Shown piece after piece: positions 1 to 10,242 of a DNA stretch of 64,000 bases. The notes below the pieces were generated by a model. It saw nothing but the letters and a program-made list of their open reading frames with translations, was not told the origin of the DNA and did not search any database. The stretch spans positions 558,001-622,000 of the forward strand of contig OY723247.1 of NCBI GenBank assembly GCA_963210315.1, read 5' to 3'. The translations under genes and the position numbers were made by a program. The number at the start of each line of letters is the position of its first letter. The stretch's first letter is position 1. The stretch comes from Rhynchopus euleeides (lineage: Eukaryota > Euglenozoa > Diplonemea > Diplonemida > Diplonemidae).

Positions 1-1062
1 CTGTCGCCGGATGTTGAGTTGGTGGAGCAGGTGTTGGTGGAACTGACGTTGCCGGAGCGGACGTCAGCGGGGATAGTGTATCAGGAGCGAGTGTATTTGG
101 TGACGGTGTTGCAGGTGCCACCGTCGGTGGAGCTTCGGTCGACGGAGCTGGGGTTGATGGAATAGGTGTAGGTGGCGCGGGTGTTGCTGGCACCGGTGTG
201 AGTGGTGCGGCTGTCAGCGGTGCAGGTGTCGGCGGAGACACTGTAGCAGGTGCAGGTGTACTTGGCGCAGGTGTTACTGGTGCTGCTGTCGGGGGTGCAG
301 GTGTTGCAGGAGACACTGTAACAGGCGCAGGTGTATTTGGCGCAGGCGTTGCAGGAGCAGATGTCGGAGGTGCAGGTGTCGGAGGAGACACTGTAGCAGG
401 CGCAGGTGTCTTTGGCGCAGGCGTTTCGGGTGCTGCTGTAGGCGGTGCAGGTGTTGCAGGAGACACTGTCGGAGGTGCAGGTGTCTTTGGTGCAGGCGTT
501 GCAGGCGCAAGTGTCTTTGGCGCAGGCGTTTCGGGTGCGTCAGTTGGCGGTGCAGGTGTTGCTGGAGACGCTGTCGGAGGGGCAGGTGTCTTTGGTGCAG
601 GCGTGGCTGGCGCGGGTGTGGGTGGAGCTTGCGTCGGAGGAGATGGGGTTGGTGGAACAGGTGTAGGTGGCGCCGGCGTTGCCGGTGCGGGCGTAGGAGG
701 AGACGCTGTCGGAGGCGCAGGTGTTTTTGGTGCAGGAGTTGCTGGCGCGGGTGTCGCCGGTGCAGGCGTCGGAGGAGACGCCGTCGGAGGCGCAGGGGTC
801 TTCGGCGCAGGCGTTGCTGGCGCGGGAGTGGGAGGAGACGATGTCGGGGGCGCAGGTGTCTTTGGTGCAGGAGTTGCCGGGGCGGGTGTCGCCGGTGCAG
901 GCGTAGGAGGAGACACCGTAGGAGGCGCAGGGGTCTTCGGCGCAGGCGTTGCTGGCGCGGGTGTCGGTGGAGCAGGAGTGGGAGGAGACGCTGTCGGAGG
1001 CGCAAGTGTTTCTGGCGCAGGCGTTGGTACAGCAGTTGGTACAGCCGTGGGCGGCGCAGGGG
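1..1062. repeat. Coding minisatellite of the Thr/Pro/Ala tail
   Basis: Degenerate tandem units recur with the core GGAGGAGAC on the plus strand (for example at about 705, 771, 831, 906 and 984; spacing 60-78 bp). All spacings are multiples of three, which keeps the minus-strand frame open. Several other frames are also open for the same reason. Confidence 0.8.
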
Positions 1063-1612
1063 TATTGAGACAGTACCACATTTCAAAGTCCTCCACCGTG
1101 CCGTCCAGGGGGGCGTCGTTCGGAAAGTTGCTCCGCCCTATCAGGCAGTGCTGCCGCAGCCCCCAAACAGGCAGCTTGACTTGTGCCTTTCCCCCCGGCA
1201 CCCCATCGATGTAGATCTGAGTCACACCCATCTCCATGGACGCTCCGTCCCTGGTGATCAGGACATCCAACTTAAAGCGACGCCCCACGGGAAATGTCCT
1301 GGCGTCGTCCAAATAAGTGGCGACTGACCCGTCGTATATGTGAACCGTCATCCGGCCAGACACGTCAACCTGTGAAACGAGCAAGTTGTCCGCCAGTACC
1401 CCATTTCCAAAGTCCATGATCCGGGACCAGAACGAGTGCTGGTTCAAAGTTGCCCAACAGGAGATGAGGATCTCACCGCCGAACCACAGAGCCTCGTCAA
1501 TATTCCACATGTCTGCCACACCGGGGACCCTGATGGCAAGTTGTGGGTCAGCGCACGGCGGAGGCACAGACGCAGACGCAGCATACACACAGAGGAGCAC
1601 CACAGCCTCCAT
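1..1612 (-). CDS. Secreted ConA/LamG-like protein with long Thr/Pro/Ala repeat tail (partial, runs off left edge)
   Basis: Read on the minus strand from the ATG at 1612, the frame stays open to base 1, so the C-terminus lies outside the window. The protein starts with a hydrophobic signal-like segment (MEAVVLLCVYAASASV). Residues ~25-180 look like a concanavalin A-like/LamG jelly roll: a strand containing FWSRIMDFGNG, a strand with RRFKLDVLI, then TQIYIDGVPGG and a closing GTVEDFEMWYC. From about residue 180 the rest is a Thr/Pro/Ala-rich repeat built on APPT and TPAP motifs, with units of roughly 60-78 bp. This resembles a mucin-like, probably O-glycosylated stalk of a cell-surface or wall protein. 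The domain call is by pattern only; ligand unknown. The GAGV-rich plus-strand frame is a shadow of the repeat. Confidence 0.72.
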   Translation of the reverse strand, partial: MEAVVLLCVYAASASVPPPCADPQLAIRVPGVADMWNIDEALWFGGEILISCWATLNQHSFWSRIMDFGNGVLADNLLVSQVDVSGRMTVHIYDGSVATYLDDARTFPVGRRFKLDVLITRDGASMEMGVTQIYIDGVPGGKAQVKLPVWGLRQHCLIGRSNFPNDAPLDGTVEDFEMWYCLNTPAPPTAVPTAVPTPAPETLAPPTASPPTPAPPTPAPATPAPKTPAPPTVSPPTPAPATPAPATPAPKTPAPPTSSPPTPAPATPAPKTPAPPTASPPTPAPATPAPATPAPKTPAPPTASPPTPAPATPAPPTPVPPTPSPPTQAPPTPAPATPAPKTPAPPTASPATPAPPTDAPETPAPKTLAPATPAPKTPAPPTVSPATPAPPTAAPETPAPKTPAPATVSPPTPAPPTSAPATPAPNTPAPVTVSPATPAPPTAAPVTPAPSTPAPATVSPPTPAPLTAAPLTPVPATPAPPTPIPSTPAPSTEAPPTVAPATPSPNTLAPDTLSPLTSAPATSVPPTPAPPTQHPAT

Positions 1613-1933
1613 AGTGAATAGGGTTCTGTGGCGCCCCGGATGGCCCTGTGGGGTGTGGAGGTGACGAGTGGAGGTGCACACCAGAGGTCCGCTCGGTGCG
1701 ACATACACTTACAAACTGTGTAGCAGTTGGTGATGTCGAACTATACTGCGGAGTGTGTGCGTAGTTCGTGCGAAAGACTTGGAGTTGGCGTTCTTTGCTT
1801 TGTTTGTACGAACGGTGCCTGCGAGTGCATGTGTGCATGAGCCCGAACGTTGCCACGAGTCTTTTTAGTGTCAAATGCTAGCTGTTCTTGCAAAGCCCCT
1901 GAAGACCTGAAGTGGTCTTGTTGTGTGAAGAAC
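1613..1933. other. Upstream region of the ConA-like gene, no gene seen
   Basis: This holds the presumed promoter and 5' UTR of the minus-strand gene that starts at 1612. I see no convincing coding frame or promoter motif here. Confidence 0.4.
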
Positions 1934-1935
1934 TA

Positions 1936-2871
1936 CAGTTGTCCAACAAACATTGGTGGGGTAAAAACTAAGGTGGATTTCAGGATTTCTCAGAGCTAAG
2001 GTGGGTTATTACCCCACCAATGTTTTTACCCACGGCAGCAGAACACAATGGAGATTTTTTCAGAAATGTGGTGGGTGGGGTGAGTGCCTCATACATCGCA
2101 CGGTGCCTACGCGATCACATGTGTGGTTGGGGGCGTGGGCTGGTTGGGAGGCGGGGCGTGTGGGAGGGGGCGGGGGGTTGGGGACGGCTATCTTGCAAAG
2201 CGCAGCTCTCTCATCAGCATCAGCAGAACAGCAGGTACCGACACAGGGTACGGAATGCAATGGCGTATACCATGGATCTGACGATATATCGATCGATATG
2301 TGGTCATTTTTGATCGACCACATATCTATCTATCGAGTTTTTTTCCCTTCGATATATCGATCGATATGTCAGCAATATATCGATATATCGTCGATATATC
2401 GATGTCTCGATGGTTTTCACGACTTTATGGGATGAGGATGAACGGGAAGGGGAAGCGAGATATTGCACACAACCGACGACCGATGCACCCCGATGGGTGA
2501 CCCGATGCAACAATCCGGTAGTTCAGCTTGGGGTACATGACCTATACACCTCTGGTTACTGGTGTCGGTACCTGCTGTTCTGCTGATGCTGATGAGAGAG
2601 CTGGGCTTTGCAAGATAGCCGTCCCCAACCCCCCGCCCCCTCCCACACGCCCCGCCTCCCAACCAGCCTACGCCCCCAACCACACATGTGATCGCGTAGG
2701 CACCGTGCGATGTATGAGGCACTCACCCCACCCACCACATTTCTGAAAAAATCTCCATTGTGTTCTGCTGCCGTGGGGTAAAAACATTAGTGGGGTAAAA
2801 ACTAAGGTGGATTTTACGATTTTTTGGAGCTAAGGTGGGTTTTTACCCCACCAATGTTTGTTGGATGACTG
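1936..2871. mobile_element. Tc1/mariner-type foldback MITE (936 bp) with TA target duplication
   Basis: The ends are inverted copies: the left end starts CAGTTGTCCAACAAACATTG and the right end is the near-perfect reverse complement, flanked by TA at 1934-1935 and 2872-2873. CAGT ends plus TA duplication are the hallmark of Tc1/mariner elements. The inverted arms run about 310 bp each (1936-2255 and 2560-2871), so most of the element can fold back on itself. The centre (2280-2410) is an AT-rich block of TATCGATCGATA palindromes, including a hairpin with ATATGTGGTC arms at about 2296-2325. No transposase is encoded, so it is non-autonomous. The same peptide frame appears on both strands only because of the arms. 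Confidence 0.85.
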
Positions 2872-3243
2872 TATTCAAGCCTGTGTTTCGCTGCTCCTTG
2901 ATTGCGTAGCAAAGGGCGATGGAAGGTGGGAGGGTGGGGTGGGGGTTTCTGCTGCCAACCACTATTCATTGAACACATGGCATGTCCGTCTATCATCAGG
3001 TGGGTTGTGATGGTTGGGGTCCTTCAGGTGCCAGCTAGGCGGGGGTGCCACAGCAGCACGGAAGGGCTTCGAATCAAATCACGGCAGGGCCTCAGCCAGG
3101 CTAGCCCGCTTCACAGCTAAGGCTTGCAGCTGAGTCTTGGCCCTGTGGTGTTCGAGGAGAAGGGAGGGGCTCGCAAGGACACGACAGCGTGTCATGCCGT
3201 ACGACCAAGCACTGCGTTCAGCAGAAGATGGGATGGTGGAGGA
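2872..3243. other. Region downstream of the LVIVD gene, no gene seen
   Basis: This is the 3' flank of the minus-strand LVIVD gene. The short plus-strand frames at 3124-3415 overlap its coding region and are shadows. Confidence 0.4.
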
Positions 3244-5292
3244 TCAGCTCAGGTCCACGATCTCGACGCGGTTGCCGTCAGTCAGGAAGGCGTGGCCGTC
3301 GCGGACGAAGACGTCAGCGGGACGCAGCTGTGTCGGGAAGACACGCACGGTTGTCGGAGCAGCGGGGGTGCTGATGTCCAGGACGTGGAGGCGGGCGTAC
3401 AGGTCTGCGATGTAGGCACGCTGCCCCACGATGGCTGCGCCCGTGAAGGCGGCGAAGTCCTTCTGCACAGTGGCAGTCACAAACGGGGCATCCTTGTTGC
3501 TGGCGTCGATGACAGTCACCTTGTCCAGCGTCATCAGCAGAGCCACGCTGCCACTCGCTGCCATGCGGCCCGACGACACGTACTTCACCAGCCCTGACAC
3601 GGAGCCCGCCAGGCGCGGGGCCTGCTTGTCGGCCACGTCCACCACATGCACCTTCCCCTCGTACCGGGACCACAGGTACATGACGTCCGTGGAGGCTGCC
3701 GCCTCGTCGATCAGCCCCAGCCCTGCGTTCAGGAACCCGGCGGCCGTGGGGGCGCGCACGCCCAGCCCTGCGATGTCCAGCACCTGCACCTTCCCGTCGT
3801 ACGACACGAGGTAGGCGTACTGCCCTGCCACGTGCACGGCGTTGTAGTTCAGGTTCGGCTCACGCGTGTACACCACAAGTGCGGCCACAGGGGCACCGAT
3901 GTCGTACACGAACACCCCGCCGTAGTCGCCGATGACAAGCGCATGGCGCGCGTCCCCCGTCACCGCCACCCGCACCGGGCGGCGGTGGTCCACAGGAGGC
4001 AGGTCGTCCAGCGAAACCGGGTTTGTCACGTCGCCCACGCCGAACACGGCCAGACCATCGCTGCTGCGCGTCACAAGCGCCTTCGCCTGTGCCCCGCTGC
4101 CACCGACGGCGATGCGCGGCTTCTGCACAGCCTCGAAGAAGTTGCTCACGCGCTGCCGCCCCACCGTCGCGGAGGGGCTGGGTGGCAGTGGTCCAGGCGT
4201 CGGTGCCGCATCAGGCACGAGCGGTGCAGGCACGGGCGTCTCCGCAGGCGCGAAGGCACGAATGTCGATGATGTGCACCCCCTGCCACTGCCCGACGTAC
4301 GCGTACCCGCCCGACACCGTCACGCTCTGTGCCCGCGGGATCCCGCCCTGCGCCCCAGCGCGCTGAGGCCGTGTCGGGTCCGTCACATCCACCTGCAGCA
4401 GCCCAACCCACGTGGCGATGTACACGTACTGCCCCGCCACGTCCATCCCCTGGAACAGCTCGGACTCTTCCACCGCCAAGCGCCCCACCTCCACTAAACG
4501 CCCGGGCACGCTCACATCCACCACCACCAGCCCCACCGCTGAACCTCCGCCACGCCTGCCACCATCCCCACCGCTGGTCACCACGAACACGTGGGTCCCG
4601 GACGGGGACACCTTGAGCGCGTGCCCCGACAGCGCCATCTGCCCCACCACCACAGGCGCCGTCTTGTCCGACACGTCCACCACCATGAGCAGCCCGCCAC
4701 CCACGGTGTACACGTAGCGCCCTGACGCGCTCACCTCCACCACCGTCACCCCCACATCCAACTTCCCTCCGCCGCCGAGCGTCACACGCCCGAGCTCCTG
4801 TGGCGCCGCAGGGTCTGCCAGCCCCAGCACTAGCAGCTCGCCCTCGCCCGCCGCGACGTACACATGCCCCCCGTGCACACGCATAGCCCCCCACGCCCCA
4901 CGCAGCAGCCCGCGCATCTCAGGCCACTGCCCCGCGTAGTCCACCTGCCGGAAGTCCACCACGTTCAGCCCCGCCCCACCGGCCAGCGTCACGACCGCAA
5001 AGTCCTGCGCCCCTGTGAACCCCAGCCCCTTCACCACAGGCATGTCGATGTCCCCCATCGCAACAGGTGCCGCCTTATCACTCACGTCGAACAGCTGCAG
5101 CCCGCCGTACGCCGTCGGCACCAGCAACACATCCCCGCGCACAGCAACCCCCGCCCCCGCCGAATCGACGTACTGCACGTTGATCGCACTCGTCTGTGGC
5201 CCGATGCCCCCCACAGGCACGCCGGGTCCATCCTTCTGCGCCAGCACCCCTGCAACACATGCCGCGAGACACACACGCAGCGGAACAGCCAT
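3244..5292 (-). CDS. Secreted LVIVD-repeat beta-propeller protein (682 aa)
   Basis: The start chosen is the ATG at 5292, which gives a clean signal peptide (MAVPLRVCLAACVAGVLAQ); the frame is open for 90 codons further upstream, but that segment is proline-rich low complexity and unlike a mature N-terminus. The body contains about ten repeats of the LVIVD type: a VxVVDVSDKxAPxxxG core such as LQLFDVSDKAAPVAMG, LMVVDVSDKTAPVVVG, VHVVDVADKQAPRLAG, VTVIDASNKDAPF and LHVLDISTPAAP. Such repeats form beta-propeller blades in exported or surface proteins; their ligands are generally unknown. A Pro/Ala linker at mid-protein separates two groups of blades, suggesting two propellers. The frame ends at the stop at 3244. 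Single exon, GC-rich codon use typical of the host genes here. Confidence 0.85.
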   Translation of the reverse strand: MAVPLRVCLAACVAGVLAQKDGPGVPVGGIGPQTSAINVQYVDSAGAGVAVRGDVLLVPTAYGGLQLFDVSDKAAPVAMGDIDMPVVKGLGFTGAQDFAVVTLAGGAGLNVVDFRQVDYAGQWPEMRGLLRGAWGAMRVHGGHVYVAAGEGELLVLGLADPAAPQELGRVTLGGGGKLDVGVTVVEVSASGRYVYTVGGGLLMVVDVSDKTAPVVVGQMALSGHALKVSPSGTHVFVVTSGGDGGRRGGGSAVGLVVVDVSVPGRLVEVGRLAVEESELFQGMDVAGQYVYIATWVGLLQVDVTDPTRPQRAGAQGGIPRAQSVTVSGGYAYVGQWQGVHIIDIRAFAPAETPVPAPLVPDAAPTPGPLPPSPSATVGRQRVSNFFEAVQKPRIAVGGSGAQAKALVTRSSDGLAVFGVGDVTNPVSLDDLPPVDHRRPVRVAVTGDARHALVIGDYGGVFVYDIGAPVAALVVYTREPNLNYNAVHVAGQYAYLVSYDGKVQVLDIAGLGVRAPTAAGFLNAGLGLIDEAAASTDVMYLWSRYEGKVHVVDVADKQAPRLAGSVSGLVKYVSSGRMAASGSVALLMTLDKVTVIDASNKDAPFVTATVQKDFAAFTGAAIVGQRAYIADLYARLHVLDISTPAAPTTVRVFPTQLRPADVFVRDGHAFLTDGNRVEIVDLS

Positions 5293-5621
5293 CTCGGCAC
5301 AGTCTGCAGGGTGTGTGGTGTTGTGTTGCTGGTGCTCTGAGGCCTGCCGGCACAGCCGCACACATGGCAAGCAATGAAACACACACCACCACCACCCCCC
5401 CACCGTTACAAAAGCAGCAGCTGGGGGTGGGGGGGGGGGGTGGGGGAGGAGAGGCAGCGGGCTCAGTGGGAGGAGGCACCAGTTCACTCCCCCACGGCAT
5501 CTTCCAGCTTTAGGCGAGCCTGTTCCTTCCTTTCTCTCACTTGTGTCGTTGGGATCTGCCATGCAGGCGGGGGGGGGGGGGGGGGGGGGGGGGCGGTGCT
5601 GTGGAGTTCACCACACACACA

Positions 5622-5692
5622 CACACACCGGGGGTGGGCTAGGATCCGTGCAGGGTTAACCCGCCTAAAAAGTGATCAACACACACGCACAC
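5622..5692. repeat. ~70 bp dispersed repeat, copy 1 (inverted relative to copy 2 at 8714-8788)
   Basis: A block containing AAAAAGTGATCAACACACAC next to a CA-rich tract and GCAGGGTTAACCCGCC recurs, inverted and diverged, in the second intron of the UDP-xylose synthase gene. Confidence 0.65.
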
Positions 5693-5784
5693 CCAGTTGG
5701 GGAATCCTTCGGGAGTGCGATACTGAATGGGGGCGGTGTCCGTTCAGGGCGACACCGCCTTAAAACTTTATAACCGCACACACA

Positions 5785-5892
5785 GGGGGTCTTCGCTGGC
5801 CGTTGTTCTCCGTCAATCTCCGTCAGTTTTCAGCTAATTCAACAGGGAATTCACCAAAACGCACTGACGGTCACCCCGTAGCGAAGACCCCC
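5785..5892. mobile_element. Small MITE (108 bp), GGGGGTCTTCGCT subfamily
   Basis: Terminal inverted repeats GGGGGTCTTCGCT (5785) and AGCGAAGACCCCC (to 5892) are perfect complements, flanked by ACA on both sides (5782-5784 and 5893-5895), a probable 3-bp target duplication. It has no coding capacity. A shortened relative is at 33292, and the GGGGGCCCTCGCTACCA elements at 11040, 21959 and 23500 have closely similar ends. Confidence 0.75.
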
Positions 5893-6911
5893 ACACCCAC
5901 CCAACTCTCCTCTACTCTAATAATAAAGGAGCGCACGCTTGCCCCACGGCGTGTCGTGGGAAGAGGGGGGTGTTGGGCCGGGGGGGGGGGGGGGGGGGGG
6001 GCCCGGGGGGGGGGGGGGGGGTCGTGTGTGGGCAGCCCAAGCGACAGATGCTCGGGTGCTTGTCTCTCTACCTGTAAAAAGTGCCTCACACCGCAGCTCT
6101 CCCCCAACCGGTGATCCGCCATGACGGATACGCTCAAAAAGAAGGTAAATCCCCCCCCCCCCCCTAGACCCACAAGGCCCTTGCGGGTCACTCCATCTTC
6201 TCCTGGAACACCACAGGGTGAAGTATGTAGTGTGGGGAGGGTCTGTTTGGGGGTGCGTGACACGAGGAGGATGAACACGTCAGGAGCAGGATGTGCTGTG
6301 TGTGTGTCTCGACACTGCGTGTGTGGCAGTGGGATGTCGCTGCAGTGTTCGCTTGGTGTAGCTTACACTGTGAGGGACAAGGTTTAACCTGTGTGTGTGT
6401 TTTGTGCTGGCGTCCCCCCGGGAAGTGGTGGCACACCCACCCGGTGGGCTGTGTCCATGCCGCCCTGCTCCCGACCCCACCCGGCCCTGCCTCGCACTCC
6501 TCTCCGCCCCGCCCGCCCTGCCTCCGCCGCCATCAACATCTGTAACGTCGATAGATGCGAGGGCATGCAGGCGGGGGGGGGGGAGGAGGGAGGAGTGGTG
6601 TGATGGGCGGAGGGGGGGGTGGGTGGGTGGGTGGGTGTGTGGAGCAGCTGTGTGGAGTGGTGGTTGTGTGAGCTTTTCTTTACTGTGAGGAGATGTGGAG
6701 CTCCGCTGCTCCCCGCCACCCCACCCCACCCCCCCTAGAGAGACCCTCAAGAGCTCAGCCCATCAGCTTCTCCACCCAGCTCCCCCTCCTCCCCTCCCCC
6801 CCCCCAGGCCTGTTAATAAGGCCTGTCTGGGACCCCGGCTGAACCCCCCTTTTACTAACAGGCCTGCCCCTTTCCCCTTCCGCTGCCGTTTTTTTTTGTC
6901 AAAAGTGTATC
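5893..6911. other. Gene-free, homopolymer-rich stretch
   Basis: This contains long poly-G runs (about 5980-6020), C-runs, GT-rich repeats near 6300 and GGGT repeats near 6620. The short frames here are low complexity. I see no supported gene. Confidence 0.5.
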
Positions 6912-7980
6912 CAGGGTATAAGATAGACTTTTTTTCTGGCGCCGTTTTCCGGTTTTCTGGTTTTGAAAATTTTTCGCGCGCGCCTTCGGCGCGCGCGACC
7001 CGCGCAAACCCTCCCAGAATCTGAGAGGGCCCAGTGCCTGCGCGTCCTGTCGTACTGAGGCTGCTTGGTGGGGCAGGCGCAGCAGCTGCTTTGAAAGTTT
7101 GGACTCTCGCCCAAAAAACCGGTCTGGTGCAATGTTTTTACGCAGGGGGGTCTGGGGGGCGGAGCCCCCCAGCCGCCGGAGGCCACGGTAGTGAACATCT
7201 GTTCCCTACAGTCTGGATTCGCTTGTAAGTAGGAAGGCTTCACTGTATCGCAGCCCGGCCAGCAGGAGATCACTGGTCCTTGAGGGTTCAACCTTCAGGG
7301 TGGAGGAGGACGGGGGAGCGACCACTCGTGACAGGTGTGCGTTGTGGGTGGAGTGGGTGCACGACAGACCTTGTCATGGCCAAAGGGTCCACGAGATCTC
7401 TGCACACATTTCGTTATCGAGGAGATGGGCACCTAGCTGTGACGACAGGCAACAAACAAATCTCATCTGCTAGTTGCCCCCAATAGGCTTGGCGACCTTC
7501 AAGACTGCTTGAAAGTCGTTCGTGTTCTCGTCTCAGCCCTCCAGACAAGCAGATCTGTCTCGAGTTGGTGGGCTGTCGCCATGTATTCGATGGCACCGAG
7601 TGACGCTGCACAGAGGCAGACGACACGGTGAACTCCAGCTTAGACTCCCTCTTAGACATGGTGGCTGGAGTCCACCATGTGCGCACCTTCAAAACAGAAG
7701 AGACCTGCATGACGAGGGCATCACCACCCACCGGGCCACCCGCTAGGTCCATTTTTTCTTCTCCGCTTCTCTGCCTTCTTTGGACTATTTGGGCTCTGTG
7801 CGGATCACGATGGGGTCACTTTCTATTTTTTTATGGCGTTTTTTCTGACTGTTTTACTGTCCCAAAGTCACAAAAAAAACCGCCAAAAATGAGTCCGACC
7901 TTTTTTTTTTCTTCCAGAAAACCGGGAACCGGGAAACCCTGGTTTTGAAAACCGGAAAACCAGACCTATCTTATCCCCTG
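6912..7980. mobile_element. Non-autonomous DNA transposon, copy 1 (1069 bp), 7-bp target duplication GTGTATC
   Basis: The element starts CAGGGTATAAGATAG and ends with the inverted CTATCTTATCCCCTG, and sits between two copies of GTGTATC (6905-6911 and 7981-7987). Subterminal sequence is rich in CCGGTTTT motifs on both sides, and a GCGCGCGCCTTCGGCGCGCGCG-like hairpin lies near 6976-6998. A second full-length copy, in opposite orientation, is at 58926-60120. The interior contains a fragment resembling the ~190-bp satellite of 24.9-26.0 kb (around 7785-7830). Frames of about 110 codons exist in the interior but none is recognisable as a transposase. CAGGG ends recall hAT elements, but those make 8-bp duplications. 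Confidence 0.88.
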
Positions 7981-7987
7981 GTGTATC

Positions 7988-8585
7988 ACATCTCTTGGCG
8001 ACGTCGACGGATCCACAACGGGAACACCCTCTCTCCCCTGCCCCCCCCCGCTCCCCCCCAGCAAACAAATGCAAAATTCTCCGGAACCCCGCCTCGGCAC
8101 CGTGCGGCCCCCATCTGGTGGAGGGCGAGAGGGGAACGAGGCGGGGGGGATGGGTGGGGGGGTGGCGGTGGTGGGGCGTCCCGAAGGGGAATTCAAATTG
8201 AAGTTACCAAGAGAGACTACTGCGCGCATACCCACACACCGTTAAGCCTTTTGGAGTCGGCTGAAAATGTAGATACCATCGCCCGTGCAACACCTTGCTC
8301 TGACGTGACAGAGACAATGTGTGCACAACAAACCCGGCCCCCTCCCGCCCCCAACGCGCGCTGGGTCTCGGCCACATCCGGAACCACAGCCCCGCGGCAC
8401 AGCTGCCCGCCCTGTCCATCCCGGGTCCTCCCTGCCCCGCACCGCACCCGCGCTATAATGTCAAAGAATCACAGGAAAAAGGGACGCGCGGTGCGATATA
8501 CGTGGGGGTGGGGGAGGGAGTGGGGGGGGTGGTGGTGGTGGGAATGGCGTATATGGCAAAGACCATAGCCTCCATTTCCTTTTTG
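7988..8585. other. Downstream region of UXS1, no gene seen
   Basis: GC-rich flank between the transposon copy and the UXS stop codon. I found no supported coding frame. Confidence 0.4.
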
Positions 8586-10242
8586 CTACTTCTCCTTCAG
8601 ATAGCCCGGCTTCTTGGGGTCCTGGCCGATGGTCTGGATGTTCCAGTCGTTCTTCTTCAGCTGTTCCGTGAAGTACACGATAGTGCGCTGCAGGCCCTGT
8701 TGAGATTAAGCGGATGCGTGTGTGTGTTGATCACTTTTTAAGTGGGTGAACCCTGTACGGGCCCTAGCCCCCCCGATGTGTGTGCGCGTCAAATGTGCTG
8801 GAGACAGTCGACTTATTCCACCTCATGCCAACGCAGAGTGGAAACGGCTTGGCTACCTAGGCATATTCACCGACAGCTCGGGATACCGCCCGGCGCAAGA
8901 TAATCATTCGCTGGGAGGCTCCGGCCTACCTCGCGAACAGATGCCGAGAAGTTGCCGTTCATGCAGGCACGCCACTGAGTGGGTATTACATACCTCGCGA
9001 ACACCAACCTGGGGCTCCCAGCCAAGCTTCTCCTTTGCCTTGGAGATGTCGGGCTTGCGCTGTGTCGGGTCATCCTTGGAAGCTGTGTGGTACTCGATCT
9101 TGCTCTGCGTGCTCGTCAGCTCCTGCAGCATCGCGCGGGTGGGGGCGTGGGGTGCTGCCCCAACAAACACACACCCCTCCCGCCTCGACCTCTCCACCCC
9201 CAGACCCACCCACCCACCCCGTCCCTGACGACTTGCCCCACAACGGCAAACCCACATGTGCTGCACATACCTTAATGAGAACCGCAAAATCGGTCATTGT
9301 GTACTCATCAGGGTTGCCGATGTTAATCGGGGAGCTCTCGGGCCCGTTCATCGTCTTGTAGATCCCGTTGACCAGATCGTCGACGAACTGGAAGGAGCGG
9401 GTCTGGGTGCCTGTGCCGTAGATTGTGAGCGGCTTCCCCTGCAGTGCGTTAATGATGAAGTTGCTGACGACACGCCCGTCATTCGGGTGCATCCGAGGCC
9501 CAAACGTGTTGAAAATACGCACAACCCGCACATCAACGTTGTACTGCTTCTGGTAGGCGTACATCATGGTCTCCCCAAGACGCTTCGCCTCGTCATAGCA
9601 GGCACGCGGCCCAATCGGGTTCACATTTCCCCAATACGACTCGGGCTGTGGGTGCACCTTCGGGTCACCGTACACCTCAGACGTGGAGGTGAAGAGCATA
9701 CGCGCACCTGTCGCGCGGGCAATCTCCAGCATGTTCATTGTGCCTTCGGTGTTGGTGCGGATTGTCTTCATCGGGTCGAACATATAGTGCGGCGGTGATG
9801 CTGGTGACGCCATGTGGTAGATCTGGTCCACCTGGAATGCAATTTTATCCACCACGTCGTGCTCGACCAGGGCAAAGTCGGGGTGGCCCACCCAGTGGAT
9901 GATGTTCTCCATCCGCCCAGTGAAGAAGTTGTCCAGCACGATGACGTGCTGCCCCTCGCGCATCAGCTTGTCGACGAGGTTCGACCCCACAAACCCAGCC
10001 CCCCCTGTGATCAGAATGCGCTTCTTCTGGCTGCTCGGCACCTTGGCGACGTTGGGGAACTCGCTGTTCTTCACCTGTGTCTCGCGGATCTGGCCCTTCA
10101 GCTCTGCGATCTCCTTCGCGAGCCTGTCCGTCTCAGTGGCACGGACAGGCTTAGTCCCGGACTCCGCCCACAAGATGTAGCAGAACATGCATGTCACGAC
10201 AATGGCGACGAAGACATGCCGCCCGTCCACCCTCCCAAGCAT
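8586..10242 (-). CDS. UXS1: UDP-glucuronate decarboxylase (UDP-xylose synthase), 3 exons, 403 aa
   Basis: Exon 1 is 10242-9271 (324 codons), exon 2 is 9122-8994 (43 codons, begins [11 protein letters not shown], ends [10 protein letters not shown]) and exon 3 is 8696-8586 (36 codons plus TAG, begins GLQRTIVYF). Introns of 148 and 297 bp have GT-AG ends (GTATGT at both donors; CTGCAG and CAACAG at acceptors), both in phase 0. The enzyme converts UDP-glucuronate to UDP-xylose with NAD+. Visible motifs are the Rossmann GGAGFVGS, the catalytic Tyr-Lys in YDEAKRLGE, and the family's [21 protein letters not shown] block. The N-terminus ([16 protein letters not shown]) is a single membrane anchor, so it is probably a type II Golgi protein, as in animal and plant UXS. 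Length fits the family. The second intron carries a dispersed repeat. Confidence 0.93.
8714..8788. repeat. ~70 bp dispersed repeat, copy 2, inside UXS intron 2
   Basis: Inverted and diverged relative to 5622-5692; contains GTTGATCACTTTTTAAG and the TGAACCCTGTACGGGCCCTAG side. Confidence 0.65.

Noticed and set aside
198-1214. 338-codon plus-strand GAGV-rich frame
   Set aside because: It is the antisense shadow of the Thr/Pro/Ala repeat; the minus frame has a signal peptide and a recognisable domain.
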